Shown here piece after piece: positions 41,076 through 51,362 of a DNA stretch of 64,000 nucleotides. Position 1 is the first letter of the stretch. Each line of letters begins with the position of its first letter. The notes under the pieces are model-generated. The model worked only from the letters and a program-made list of their open reading frames with translations. It was not told the origin of the DNA and ran no database searches. The translations under genes were made by a program, and so were the position numbers. This DNA comes from Lepidostoma basale (taxonomy: Eukaryota > Arthropoda > Insecta > Trichoptera > Lepidostomatidae): assembly GCA_022606425.2 (NCBI GenBank), contig JAHDVF020000729.1, forward strand, positions 1-64,000. Direction: 5' to 3'.

Positions 41076-41888
41076 TGTACGAGACAGGAAGTGCTCTGCC
41101 TCGAAACACTAATTATTTATTTAGGTGCCGACTGCTGCTTGCTTCACGAGATGTTGCTTCTTCCGGAAAACGGCGTGATGATACACTGGGTAGTGCAAAT
41201 CGGTGCGGAGTCCGGGGAAGTGGTGGCCAAGGTCCAAATAAAAGCAAACTGTATATGAAATGGCGACGGTAGCAGGCTGATACGGGCGAGTCTTGAGAAA
41301 GACTCTCGAAGTGCGTGAACGTGATGTAACTCGGGCGACTGAAGAACGATCTCTGTTTGGTCGGAGAGTCGGCACGGCTTTTATCTCGCGCGGCCGTCTC
41401 ACAGCGCCGCCTCGCAGACGGAGGCTGCGCCGCGGGCCGGTCCGCGGACAAATTGCGCAACTCTCCGAGTTTCACGTTACGTAACACGCACCTCCAGTCT
41501 TTCTCGCCTCGCCCTGTCGCTATCTAACGCCTGCGACCGTCTTATTTATTTAATCTAGATACAATATACATTCATACATATTCCTACGAATAAATCTCGA
41601 GATTCGGACATACGGGGCGGGAGTAACATAAATTCGTAAGCCCGTGGCGGGAGCGACCGAAATTTCGCGGCCATCGAAGCGAATGGGAGAATCTCCAGCT
41701 GTGACCCTAGAGATTCTCCATCTCGCTCGGCTCGCTCGGTCCGCCGGCCCGCTCTACGAATGTACGAACAGTTACTTTCTCCCCATAGACATCTCATCGC
41801 AGGTTTCTTAATATGTTTATTAAAGTAAATGATATCTTAATACTAAATTCGGCGGCGGGGCGTCGAATGCCGCGAGCTGTCCGTTACA
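41076..41888 (-). repeat. 5' LTR (813 bp)
   Basis: Same boundaries and length as the 3' LTR. It should contain the promoter on the minus strand, but I see no clear TATA box. Confidence 0.95.
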
Positions 41889-41893
41889 ACTAC

Positions 41894-42179
41894 TATCATA
41901 CATTTTTCTATTGTTATCCCTTGCAAATGACAAACTACGATTGAAACGATTATTAAAACCTATCCTTGACTTCTGACAATGCCCACTGCAATTACATGGG
42001 TACCCACTAACATCAAATTATTATATTTTGTTGACGAAACCACCTATCCACATGGCATTTAAAATTAAATTAATATTTAATTTATAAGGTTACAGCACTT
42101 AAATGTAATAAAATTTGAAATCACGTAGTACCAACAATTTTTTTTAGATTATTCCGTACGTAATTTGCTCGTGAAGTTC
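41894..42179. other. Right flank of the LTR element, unassigned
   Basis: It should be the continuation of the D host copy, but I cannot align it to D coding text. AT-rich. Confidence 0.35.
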
Positions 42180-42320
42180 AACATTTTTATTTCCCTTTTT
42201 CTTTTTTATATACTTTGCATATACAACACTTATATTTAAAAAAAATACATAGACATGTTTCTAAATAAATAAATCTTTATAACATCTGTCAGATCATGTC
42301 AACAATTTTATAATATTTTA
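42180..42320 (+). mobile_element. FB-D arm fragment
   Basis: TATATACTTTGCATATACAA, then CTTTATAACATCTGTCAGA and CAATTTTATAATATTTTAAA match the FB-D arms at 51363-51560 and 51850-52020. Confidence 0.55.
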
Positions 42321-42326
42321 AATATG

Positions 42327-42680
42327 TAACTAACCATCACGCCGTCTCCCCGAAAGGGTAGGCAGAAATAATGGACTGTCACACTTTTACTAATGCGGCA
42401 CTCCATCCTTCTCTTTTCGCCCCGCGGGAGACGCGGTGTGATGGGTTGCGAACCTCATCGCCACCAATAGGCATCTCCCGCGCACACTTCGATCGTTCAA
42501 CCATCACAAAGTAAATCTAAAACAAATAATATAAAATACAATGATATAAAAAAAAATAACAAAAAAAAAAAATTTAACACAAAATGTTATTTTTAGATGG
42601 TGCACATACTGACTATTTAATTTATGTTCCACGAATCCACCGGTTCTATATATGTATATGTATATGTATCTTATATGTAT
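42327..42680 (-). mobile_element. SINE-X copy 3
   Basis: Family A end followed by GATGCGGCACTCCATCC (42391), GAGACGCGGTGTGATGGG and AGGCATCTCCCGCGCACACT, then the same AT-rich end as 26712 (TTTTAGATGGTGCAC). It extends to a (TATATG)n run at 42645-42685. Confidence 0.75.
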
Positions 42681-42689
42681 CAATATGTA

Positions 42690-43095
42690 TCTTAGACGAA
42701 TGTGTGAATACTCTGTGTATGATAGAGTGTCGAATGAAAATATAAGAATTGAATGCGGTGCGAATGATGGTGTTATAAACAAAATAATGAATGCATCATT
42801 AAGATGGTTTGGACATATGGAAATAATGAATGAAGAAAGAATGGTAAAAGAATTATATGTTAACGATGTAAATGGAACCAGAAATAGAGGAAGACCGAGT
42901 AAAACGTAGCACGATCAAATAAAAAAATATTGAATGTCGGCCATGTGAGGAGTCAGAGAAATCGACGCGCGTGCATGACACGATGTATGAATGTTGAGAA
43001 AGCGAGATAAATATGTCAGGAAAGAAAAGTGTGGCAGTCCATTATTTCTGCCTACCCCTTCGGGGAGACGGCGTGATGGTTACTTAGTTAGTTTT
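42690..43095 (+). mobile_element. LINE family A1 3' end
   Basis: Encodes LRRMCEYSVYDRVSNENIRI, GVINKIMNASLRWFGHMEIM and VKELYVNDVNGTRNRGRPSK. A stop replaces the Trp codon in 'KTW'. It ends GGCGTGATGGTTACTTAGTT. It lies head-to-head with SINE-X, like 31764-32402. Confidence 0.85.
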
Positions 43096-43244
43096 TCTTT
43101 ATACTATGTATCACTGAAGAAGGACTGGTTGTGGACAAAATATGGCGAATATAGAAGACAACATTTTTGATTATTTACGTAAGTATTGAAAATAAAATTA
43201 AAATAAATTTAAAATTCATTTATAACAACAACAAACCATTACGC

Positions 43245-43660
43245 CTTTTTCTGAAGGGGTAGGCAGAGAGAATCAACAGTCACACTACTCAATCCTGATA
43301 TACGTTAACGATGTAAATGGAGTACGGAGTCGAGGTAGACCGAGGAAAACTTGGCATGACCAAATTAATCAAATTTTAAAGGTTGGTCATCTTAGAAGTC
43401 GGAAGAATCAACGTGCGTGTATGACTCGCTGTATGAATGTAGAGCAAGCTAGAGAGGTGTGTCAGGATAGAGTAGTATGGCGGTCCATTCTCTATGCCTA
43501 CCCCTGCTGGGAAACTGCGTGATGGTTTGTTGTTGTGTATGATACGCTGTATAAACGTGGAAGAAGTTATAGAGGTGTGCCTGGATAGAGTAGTGTGGCA
43601 GTCTACTCTCTCTACCTATTTTTGAAGTTAAACGGCGTGATGGTTCGTTGTGGCTAAAAA
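43245..43660 (+). mobile_element. Two LINE family A3 ends with (GTT)n tails
   Basis: The first copy encodes YVNDVNGVRSRGRPRKTWHD, QILKVGHLRSRKNQRACMTR and MNVEQAREVCQDRVVWRS, ending TGATGGTTTGTTGTTG at about 43530. A second, shorter end follows to TGATGGTTCGTTGTGG at 43655. The tail differs from the TTAG of A1/A2. Confidence 0.75.
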
Positions 43661-43924
43661 CTCCTCGAACCGCCGCTGTTGCTATTACAGCTCATACTGC
43701 ATGATTCCTTCATAATCAACAATTACGGTAGCGCATTTCTGCTATGACGCAACTGCCATTTCCTCTCATCTGCTCCAGAGATTACTATTCCCATCAGCAT
43801 ATTGCACGACCTTGCGTTCAAAATTCACGCAGAAACAAAAACATAAATCATTTATGACATTTTGTTTAACTTGTTAGCGGCACGGTATACCCCGAACACA
43901 GCTAAGAAACATTTAAAAAACAAA
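43661..43924. other. No recognised feature
   Basis: Unassigned sequence. It contains some moderately GC-rich text but no open frame of note. Confidence 0.35.
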
Positions 43925-44085
43925 AACAACAAACCATCACGTGGGATTGGCAGGGAGAATGGACCGCGACACTATTCTATCCTGGCACACCTCTCTAGAT
44001 TCCTCCACATTCATACAGCGAGTCATACACGCACGTCGATTCTTCCGACTTTTAATATGACCAACCTTTAAAACCTGGCTGAAAA
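43925..44085 (-). mobile_element. LINE family A3 3' end
   Basis: The inverse of an A3 end: AACAACAAACCATCACGTGG, then TCCTCCACATTCATACAGCG and CACGCACGTCGATTCTTCC. Confidence 0.7.
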
Positions 44086-44109
44086 ACTCCCGGAATGGGG
44101 CAACAGGCA

Positions 44110-44400
44110 CACCAAGCTGATTTTTCAACACGACAACACTCGACCTTACATCGTAATCGCGGTCAAAAACTGCATACAAAATGGGGATTGGGAGATTTTA
44201 CCGCACCCACCTTATTCACCAGACGTGGCACCATTCGACTACCACTTGTTCAGATCTATGACTTAGAAGAAGCCTTAGAAGAGTCAAGAATTGGGTCTAT
44301 GTCTGGAATACCTCAAAAGATGAGACCTTTTTCCGACGATGCATTCAACTATTGTCAGAAAGATGGGGAAAGTAACGATGGAAAATATTTGGATTGATGT
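44110..44400 (+). pseudogene. mariner transposase C-terminal pseudogene (second lineage)
   Basis: In frame: QHDNTRPYIVIAVKNCIQNG, then LPHPPYSPDVAPFDYHLFRS, so the second and third catalytic Asp are kept (HDN and SPD...FD). It then decays through frameshifts to SNDGKYLD at the stop. The sequence (HDNTRPY, FDYHLFRSM) differs from the full-length mariner at 17.3 kb, so it is another subfamily. The 5' two thirds are missing. Confidence 0.82.
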
Positions 44401-44626
44401 GTTTTTTATTTATTTAACTTTTCAAATAATTGCGATTTTCATACATAAAAAAACGGAATAAGCTTTCCGAAACGCCCAACACTACGTACTCCGCCAAACA
44501 AAATGGTCTCACGCAGGATGCTATCTCCTACCACAACTCCATCCAGGCACTGCTCTTCCCCTCGGGAACAGGCTTTTTTATAAATACAATCCCAACCCTA
44601 ACTGGTCTTCCATTCCTTGACACTAA
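44401..44626. other. mariner 3' flank and unassigned sequence
   Basis: The start probably contains the mariner 3' UTR/TIR, which I could not fix. The rest is unassigned up to R1. Confidence 0.35.
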
Positions 44627-44815
44627 TGTAAGACTTTATTATAAACCAAATCCCCCTTCGCCCTCTTTCGGAGGGACACTCCGGGCCATACATTTAGCCC
44701 CATCATAAAACAACTACCAAATCACATTCCAACAATGTTTCCTACAGACGTAAGAGAAATAGCCATTAGAGCTGACCCTCTGTAAGCCAGAAAATCCAAG
44801 TCCAAGCCCAATTTA
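44627..44815 (+). repeat. Dispersed repeat R1, copy 2
   Basis: Matches 1-188 including the (CCAAGT)n-like end. Confidence 0.65.
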
Positions 44816-45239
44816 TAAGAAACAGCAGGTTGGTTTATTTTCTTGTTAAAATTGGGTGGTTATTGCGCTTTCTTATTTTGACTATAGAGGACTCCCATCT
44901 TATAAGTAAAAAGTGTTTAATTTTATTTTTAAATATATCTAACCACCAAGTAATGGCTTCCTATCAGAGTTTAACTTCAACAATATTTTTCGTGAGTATT
45001 TCTACACCATATACACGTCGGACTGTTTGCTCTCGGCAGATGATAATGTCCGTCAAGATACGGGAGTCTGCAACTCCATCTCCGTGAAGCTTGTTTGCCC
45101 AGTCACACAGCATACGTCGCTGTGTCCACACTACAATCTCTCTTACATAATGACATACAAAAATATATTTCCTACGCGCAAGGAAGTTAAAAATTTGATA
45201 CATTTTTTCTTAATTTTAAGATTATCAAATTAAAAACTT
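44816..45239. other. No recognised feature
   Basis: AT-rich. Short frames without known domain. Confidence 0.35.
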
Positions 45240-46045
45240 CAACAGGCATAAGACAAGGAGACAGTTTGAGCCCATTTCTTTTCAACCTCATTATGGATGA
45301 AATAATAAGAGATGTCACATCACTTGGTTTGGGATACGGCATAGGGAAGGATGTAGTGATAGCAGAGTCGGAAGACGAACTGCAAAGACTATTAAATAGA
45401 TTTCAGACATCGGCCGCCAACTTCAATATGATGATCTCAGTTGAGAAAACAATAACCATGACATTCTCAAAATAACCCTTAGGATGCAGGTTATCCTTAA
45501 ATGACAGAATGCTGGAACAGGTTGAAATGTTTTGATAACTGGGAGTGGATCTGCTCAGTCAAAATGATCTTGTCAGTGAAATAATAGGACAAGTCAACAA
45601 GGCTTCGGCGGTATCAGGTTGTCTCAAGGATATAATATGGAAAAACAAGTATATGAGAACTGACAGTAAGGTCAGAATATATAAAACCTGCGTAAGGCCT
45701 ATACTGAATTATACCATTTAGACCAGAGCGGACACCACAAAAACGAAGGCTAAAGTACGGGTGGCAGAGATGAGGACGCTGAGGATGATAGCATGAAGGA
45801 CTATCCGAGATAGGGTGAGGAACACGGCTATCCGCGAGATCTGCAAGGTGGAGGATATCGTGAGATGTGGCAGACAACGCAGAAGATTGGAATGCGCACG
45901 TGTGGCGCATCAGATTCCTGCCGGCTGCCATCTCCCCGGAAAACCGCCGAAGAGATGGAGAGATAGTTGGGAGTCAACCTCCCAATAAAGGCCAGCCTGA
46001 TTTCAGGAACCCAAAGGTCTATAAGGAAAAGAAGAAGAAGAAGAA
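45240..46045 (+). mobile_element. LINE family E, RT with deleted active-site box
   Basis: Reads TGIRQGDSLSPFLFNLIMDE then GYGIGKDVVIAESEDELQRL: the CYADD segment expected between GYGIG and IAESE is absent. It is followed by a decayed tail including NMMISVEKTITMTFSK, IWKNKY-like, ARLKV-like and RRLEWNAHV-type text. The 3' tail is (AAG)n at 46028-46045. It is the longest E copy here and shows that E was an RT-bearing LINE. Confidence 0.8.
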
Positions 46046-46192
46046 ATTCTTCGTCAAAATTTCTTCAAAGTCTTCAAAATGTATCTTATTTGCTTGTGTA
46101 ATGTTACCATAACACAGCAAATAATAAAGCCACAACGTGGTATACTGCCACGTGGTAACCCTGCACGTGTTACACGGACCCTTGGCAGCGTA

Positions 46193-46547
46193 GAATATTA
46201 GAGGTATCTCTACATGAGGGAGTATGGTAGTTATCCGCGGCTCTATCCCACGGCACTTCTTTTAGGAATGCTTGGAATCAATTCTCTACAGCTTCGAAGA
46301 GATGGGCATCTCATTACCATTTCTTTAAATTAATTAGGGGATATTTCGAGAACTCGGCCGTGCTAGAGGGTGTTGGTCTTTTTGTCCCTGATAGATTTCT
46401 CCGTCAGCGACAGCACAAATTGTTTTACCTACCGGCCACCAGAACCAATCTGCCTCTGGTGACACCGGTGGGAAGAGCAGTCTGCTGAACGCGGTCTCCT
46501 CGGAGATCGACGTCTTTTATTAGTGAAGGTACGTTCAGGAAACAAAT
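46193..46547 (+). mobile_element. LINE family D C-terminal end
   Basis: Encodes RYLYMREYGSYPRLYPTALL-type text, GLFVPDRFLRQRQHKLFYL and PLVTPVGRAV, then frameshifts. Confidence 0.8.
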
Positions 46548-46745
46548 ACATCACGCCTGTAAGAAATACAACATGACGATCTCTATCGAAAACACCAAAA
46601 ACATGTAACCTGGTTATAGAAATCAACCCATAGAACAGGTCAGGACCTTCAAGTATTTAGGCATAGACATGCTGGGAGGAGCTGATCTGCATGAATAAAT
46701 ATAAGCCCAAGTAAACAAGGCAGCTGCAATACTAAGTCATTTTTC
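46548..46745 (+). mobile_element. LINE family E fragment
   Basis: HACKKYNMTISIENTKNM, then EQVRTFKYLGIDMLGGADLH and AQVNKAAAILS match the region after the RT palm in family E. Confidence 0.65.
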
Positions 46746-46895
46746 CACATTCAAAGTCGGAAAAATCGACGAGCGTGCATGTTACTTGAGGAATCTAGAG
46801 GGGTATGTCAGGACAGAACGGTATGGCGGTTCATCTTCAATACCTACCCCTCCTGGGAAACGGCGTGATGGTTAGTTAGTTTAGTTAGTTGTATT
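46741..46895 (+). mobile_element. LINE family A2 3' end, short
   Basis: CACATTCAAAGTCGGAAAAA through GGCGTGATGGTTAGTTAG. An internal deletion removes the 'ACMTRCMNV' piece. Confidence 0.7.
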
Positions 46896-46984
46896 GGGCA
46901 ATCCACACCGCGAAGTGCGATGATGAAAAAAAAATATTCTAAAAGCAAGAACTTAAATAAAAGTGTTTATTTATTTGTAATGTT

Positions 46985-47385
46985 CTTCTTCTTCTTCTCC
47001 GGCGCTACAACCCTTGGTGGGTCTTGGCCTCCTCCAAGAAACGTCTCCATCACGTCCTATCTCTGGCCGCCACCTCCCAGTCTTGCTGCTCCAGGACCCG
47101 ACAATCTGCCACGGCACCATCCAGCCATCGCAGTCTCGGCCTACCGATGCTTCTTCGCCCTGCTGGATTGTCATACAACACTCTTTTGGGGGGCTCCAGA
47201 TCTCCCATGCGGTGCAAGTGCCCTAGCCAGCGCAGTCTGTTAATCTTTATAAACTTGACCACGCTGACGTCCTGGTATAGATCGTAGAGCTCTGTGTTGT
47301 ATCTCTTTCTCCACGTCTGACCATCCTTAATGGGTCCGAGGATTCTGCGGAGAATTTTCCTTTCGAAGCAGTTTATTTTTTTATT
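46985..47385 (-). mobile_element. LINE family G (RTE-like) C-terminal end
   Basis: The minus strand reads FERKILRRILGPIKDGQTWR-type text, LYDLYQDVSVVKFIKINRLR, WLGHLHRMGDLEPPKRVLYD and RRSIGRPRLRWLDGAVADCR, up to EEAKTHQGL and a stop. The 3' tail GAAGAAGAAG is at 46984-46998. A plus-strand piece of the same family lies at 48870. Confidence 0.82.
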
Positions 47386-47788
47386 TGTAGTGTATTGTGT
47401 ATCAACTTTGATAATAAGGTAGACCGATCAATCACCATAATAATCAATGTGTGTTGATCTTAATTCAAACGCGATGCTCTTTTAATTCCAAGTGTCATGG
47501 ATTAATTACACAATTAATCAAATTGGTCATTAATTTAAACTACTGTCTCGCCGTTTCCCCAAAGGTTATTCAGAGAAGATGGATTGTCGAACCCTTCCAT
47601 AATGTCATACTTGTCAGGCCTTCTTTTCGTGATGATCTATTTTGCACAAGCTTATATTTCCCAAGGTCGACCCCCATATTATAACATAACAACATGAGTT
47701 CAGGAAGAAGCTTTCTACTGATACTAATCTCATGGTATTCACAGAATAAATCACATCAAATCAGTTTATTAACTCATAACATCATATT
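47386..47788. other. Mostly unassigned; possible A3 scrap
   Basis: GTCTCGCCGTTTCCCCAAAG at 47546 followed by CAGAGAAGATGGATTGTCG may be a decayed A3 end in minus orientation. Nothing else is recognised. Confidence 0.35.
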
Positions 47789-48030
47789 GACGACCTTCGT
47801 GACAGAGTGGTAAGAGTTCTGACTTCCATACCGAAGGTCCCGAGTTCGATTCCCAGCGATGGCAGAGTGATTGTAACACTGTCTTTGGTCTGGTGTAGAA
47901 TTCACGTGACAATAAAATGGCGATAGATTGGCTACCTATCACATGTCACGAGAATCAATATACTAGCTAAAAAAATATTGTATACAGTAATTGGGTTCAA
48001 AACGACCTGTTGTATAGATAAAAAAAAATT
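47789..48030 (+). mobile_element. tRNA-headed SINE2, full length
   Basis: Head GACGACCTTCGTGACAGAGT with B box GAGTTCGATTCCC, body TTCACGTGACAATAAAATGG, and the SINE2 end ATACAGTAATTGGGTTCAAA then ACGACCTGTTGTATAG. Confidence 0.87.
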
Positions 48031-48034
48031 AAAA

Positions 48035-48604
48035 AAAATAAGACATTACAAACAGCAAAATGTTTAAGGCATCCATTGAGTACAGGTAAAATATTATAAA
48101 AATACAATATTATACCAGGAACGCATTAGAGATGGTTCGACATTAGGAAGACAAGATACTTTCTAAAGTCAAGAGTATCTGTCAATAAAATGAAAGACGT
48201 CGATCTCCGAGAAGACCGCGTTCAGCAGATAATTGCTCTTCTCACCGGTGTCACCAGAGGCAGATTGGTTATGGTGGCCAGTAGGTAAAACAATCTGTGC
48301 TGTCGCTGTCGAAGAAATCTATCGGGGACAAAAAGACCAACACCCTCTAGCACGGCCGAGTTCTCTAATTATCCCCTGATCAATTTAAATAAATGGGTAA
48401 TGAGATGCCCATCTCTTCGAAGGTGTAAAGAATTAGTTCCGAGCATTCCCAAAAGAAATGCCGTGAGATAGGGCCACGGATAACTTCCATACTCCCTCAT
48501 GTAGAGATACCTAAGAAATTTTTTCTGAACCCTCTCCGGTATAACGGAATATCTCACCTCGTGAGGACTCCATATCATAGAACCATTTTCGAGTCTGCAC
48601 CGAA
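48035..48604 (-). mobile_element. LINE family D 3' part
   Basis: The minus strand gives MIWSPHEVRYSVIPERVQKK, REYGSYPWPYLTAFLLGMLG and then GLFVPDRFLR-type text. It is bounded on the right by a SINE2 in the text CGAACCAA. Confidence 0.82.
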
Positions 48605-48862
48605 CCAACCTTCGTGGCAGAGTGGTAAGAGCTCTGATTCCCATTCCGAAGGTTCTGGGTTCGATTCCCGGCGATGGCAGTGTGATTGTCACATTGTCTT
48701 TGGTCTGGCGTAGTATTCTCGTGACAATAAAATGGCGATAGATTGGCTACCTGTCACATGTCACGAGAATCAATATATCAGCTTAAAAAAAAAAAATGTA
48801 TACTGTAATTGGGTTCAAGCAACCTGTTGTATACGTAAAAAAAAAAAAAAAAAAACCCGTTG
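48605..48862 (+). mobile_element. tRNA-headed SINE2, full length
   Basis: Has CCTTCGTGGCAGAGTGGTAA, B box GGTTCGATTCC, the SINE2 end ACTGTAATTGGGTTCAAGCA and a poly-A run of about 18 at 48838-48855. Confidence 0.87.
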
Positions 48863-48869
48863 TAAAGGA

Positions 48870-49060
48870 TTCTGTTCTAAAGGTTAACAAGCTCACTAAA
48901 CGTGATGAAGTAAAGATTAACTTCTTCGAAAGGAAGATCCTCCGCAGAATCTTCGGACCCATTAAGGATGATCAGACGTGGAGAAGGAGATACAACACAG
49001 AGCTCTACGATCTATACCAGGCGTCAGCGTGGTCAAGTTAATGAAGATTACCAGACTGCG
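48870..49060 (+). mobile_element. LINE family G fragment
   Basis: Encodes KINFFERKILRRIFGPIKDD and WRRRYNTELYDLYQASAWSS. It is the same segment as the right end of the minus-strand copy at 46985. Confidence 0.78.
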
Positions 49061-49069
49061 CTGGCTATG

Positions 49070-49445
49070 GCACTTGCCGAGAAACTACGAGTGACCCACA
49101 GAGCCATGCAATGAGCCATATTAGGAATAAGCCTAAGAGACAGAGTCAGAAACGATACGGTGAGGGAAAAAACAAAGGTCATTGACATCATCCACCGGGT
49201 GGCGACTCTAAAATGGCAATGGGCAGGTCACATAGCCAGAAGCTCAGACGAAAAGTGGACAAGAAGACTGCTGACTTGGAGACCGTGGACGTGCAGGGCG
49301 ACCGCAACTACGGTGGAAGGATGATCTGAACATACACGTCGGAATAACCTGGATGCAGTCTGTACAGGACAGAGTGACATGGAAGCGAATGGAGGAGGCC
49401 TTTGTCCAGGAGTGGACGGGAATAGGCTGAGGAAGAAGAAGAATA
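49070..49445 (+). mobile_element. LINE family B 3' end
   Basis: CCGAGAAACTACGAGTGACC codes for EKLRVT. It is followed by a stop in place of MERAM, then ISLRDRVRNDTVREKTKV, VATLKWQWAGHIARSSDEKW and a frameshifted GVDGNRLRKKK-like end. The tail is (GAAGAA)n at 49430-49450. It closely resembles 52328-52828. Confidence 0.8.
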
Positions 49446-49709
49446 AGAAGATCTAGCATCTTTTAATGTTCATTCAAACATCTCATGACCTTCTAATTCT
49501 AAAGTCTTGTAGAGGGATACACCAAGACCTTTCAATGCGTGGTCTCCCCTCTTGTGTCTATAGCAAATAAAATTTATTATCCAGTAAATCACATCATCTT
49601 ATATCTACTTGGATACTCGGTGCTGCAATAAAAGTATTAACCGTTTGAAGTAGTTCAAATTACAAGAAGCCATTGCTGCCTTTATTACCAAGATCTTTCG
49701 TATCGTTCA
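49446..49709. other. No recognised feature
   Basis: Unassigned. Confidence 0.35.
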
Positions 49710-50180
49710 GGTGGTGAAGTTGTTGTATAATTCTCTATCCCACAGCGTTTCTTTTGGGAATGTTGGGGTCTAATTCTCTACAGCTTCGAAGAGACGGATT
49801 TCTCATAACCCATTTCTTTAGATTAATTAGAGGATGTTTTGAAAACTCAGCCGTGCTGGAGGGTGTAGGTCTTTTTGTTCCCGACATACGAGTATATCTT
49901 CGACAGCGTCAGCATAGATTGTTCTTTCTTCCGGCCGCAAGAATCAACCTGCCTCTAATAATGCAGGTGGAAAGAGCAATCAGTTTGCTGAACAAGATTA
50001 CCTCAGAGATATTATTCATATTACTGAAAGTATGTTCAGAAGAAAAATACTCTTAAATTTAAAGAGTATCTTGTCTTCCTAAAGTTGAACCATCTCTCAT
50101 GCGTTCCTGATTCTTTACCCTGTCTCAAATAGATGCCATAAAATGTTATTATGTTTGTAATATCTTTTGAGTTAATAAAT
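49710..50180 (+). mobile_element. LINE family D C-terminal end and 3' UTR
   Basis: Encodes GMLGSNSLQLRRDGFLITHF, SAVLEGVGLFVPD and LRQRQHRLFFLPAARINLPL. The 3' end AATATCTTTTGAGTTAATAA is followed by a degenerate tail. Confidence 0.83.
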
Positions 50181-50199
50181 ATACTGTTAAACTGATAAA

Positions 50200-50674
50200 T
50201 TGAAACTCTTTTGAGAAGTCGATTGGAATTTAATTCCATTATTTGGGCGCCGCATGAGGTTCGATGTTCCCTGATGATAGAGAGGGTGCAGAAGAAATTT
50301 CTGCGTTAACTCTATCTTGGGAGTATGGATATTACCCGTAGCTCTATTCGACTGATTTCTTGCTAGGGATGCTGGGCTACCAGTCACTCGGAAGTAGACG
50401 AGACATTCACTCCTTTCGACTGATTGGCGGTTGTATACATAACTCAAAAATCCTATGCGATAAAGGTCTGTTCGTCTCTGATAATTATCTTCGACAAAGG
50501 TGCCACATATTGTTTAATCTCCCACAATGCAGAACCAACTTGACCTTGGTTATGCCGGTAGGTAGAGAAATCTCTCTGTTAAACTGTATCACCTCGGAGG
50601 TCGACGTATTTTATGATAGTGCGGTTCACATGAGGGAAGCACTTTCTTTGTTAAGAATTGAAACATATTGACTG
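50200..50674 (+). mobile_element. LINE family D subtype 2 C-terminal end
   Basis: Encodes IWAPHEVRCSLMIERVQKKF, LGMLGYQSLGSRRDIHSF and GLFVSDNYLRQRCHILFNL, then PVGREISLLNCITSEVDVFY. Head-to-tail with the previous D copy. Confidence 0.8.
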
Positions 50675-51145
50675 TTTATATAAAAAAATCTTTGTTATAA
50701 ATATCACAATTGATTATTGATGGTTGAAGTATTAGTTTTGTAAAACTCCATTATTAATTTATAATAGTAAACACGATTGCTTAGTAGTTTTACTTGGATT
50801 TAATTTATATAAATTATATAAATAGTGACAAATTTGTTTCGCCTTGCTAGGGCATTCTAAAACTGCCCAAAAGTTTGAGAATGCCCTCGCAAGACGAAAC
50901 AAATTTGTTACTATTTATACATTTTATATAAATTAAAAGTAATAGTAAGTAAAACCACTTCGTGTTTACTATTATAAATTAAAACAATTTATTACATTTT
51001 GTGTAAAACCTGACGATGTTAGCATCGGTTAGCGAAACAGCTGTCGCTACAATATATAATCAATTGTGATATTTATAACAAATTTATTTTTATTTTAACA
51101 GTTAAAATGTTTTAATATCAAAGTGTTTCCGCCAAAACAATGGAT
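50675..51145. mobile_element. FB-C element carrying a large hairpin
   Basis: Ends AACAAA/TTTGTT with ATAAATATCACAATTGATTA (50696) facing ATAATCAATTGTGATATTTA (51055). Inside, arms 50756-50865 and 50872-50980 pair over about 110 bp with a loop of a few bases. The CAGCTG core and TGTTAGCATCGGTTAGCGAA follow at 51020. It is non-coding. Confidence 0.75.
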
Positions 51146-51362
51146 TATCTAATTTAAATATATTTTTTTATCGTTCGTTAAAAAATGCCCTTTTTTCCAC
51201 ATAGATCATTTTATTGTGTATATGTGCACACATTATTTATATCAAAACTCTCATAGACTGTATCTTTCGTGTACTGTAAATTAATTATGTAATGCTATTG
51301 ATATTAATAAACAAATAAATTAAATTCATTTGAAGCTTATATTACAAATAAGTTAAGCATTA

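Larger units (their letters stand above)
34809..41893 (-). mobile_element. Non-autonomous BEL/Pao LTR retrotransposon, recent insertion
   Basis: A complete LTR element on the minus strand (34814-41888, 7075 bp) with 5-bp TSD ACTAC (34809-34813 and 41889-41893). It has two 813-bp LTRs with TG...CA ends, a PBS, a purine tract and one long ORF. LTR similarity (a single mismatch seen, at 35411 versus 41673) shows it inserted recently. The internal coding region has Gag, zinc knuckle and protease but no RT, RNase H or integrase catalytic core, so reverse transcription and integration must have been supplied by a related autonomous BEL element. It is very GC-rich compared with its AT-rich surroundings. 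It landed in a family D LINE. Confidence 0.92.
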
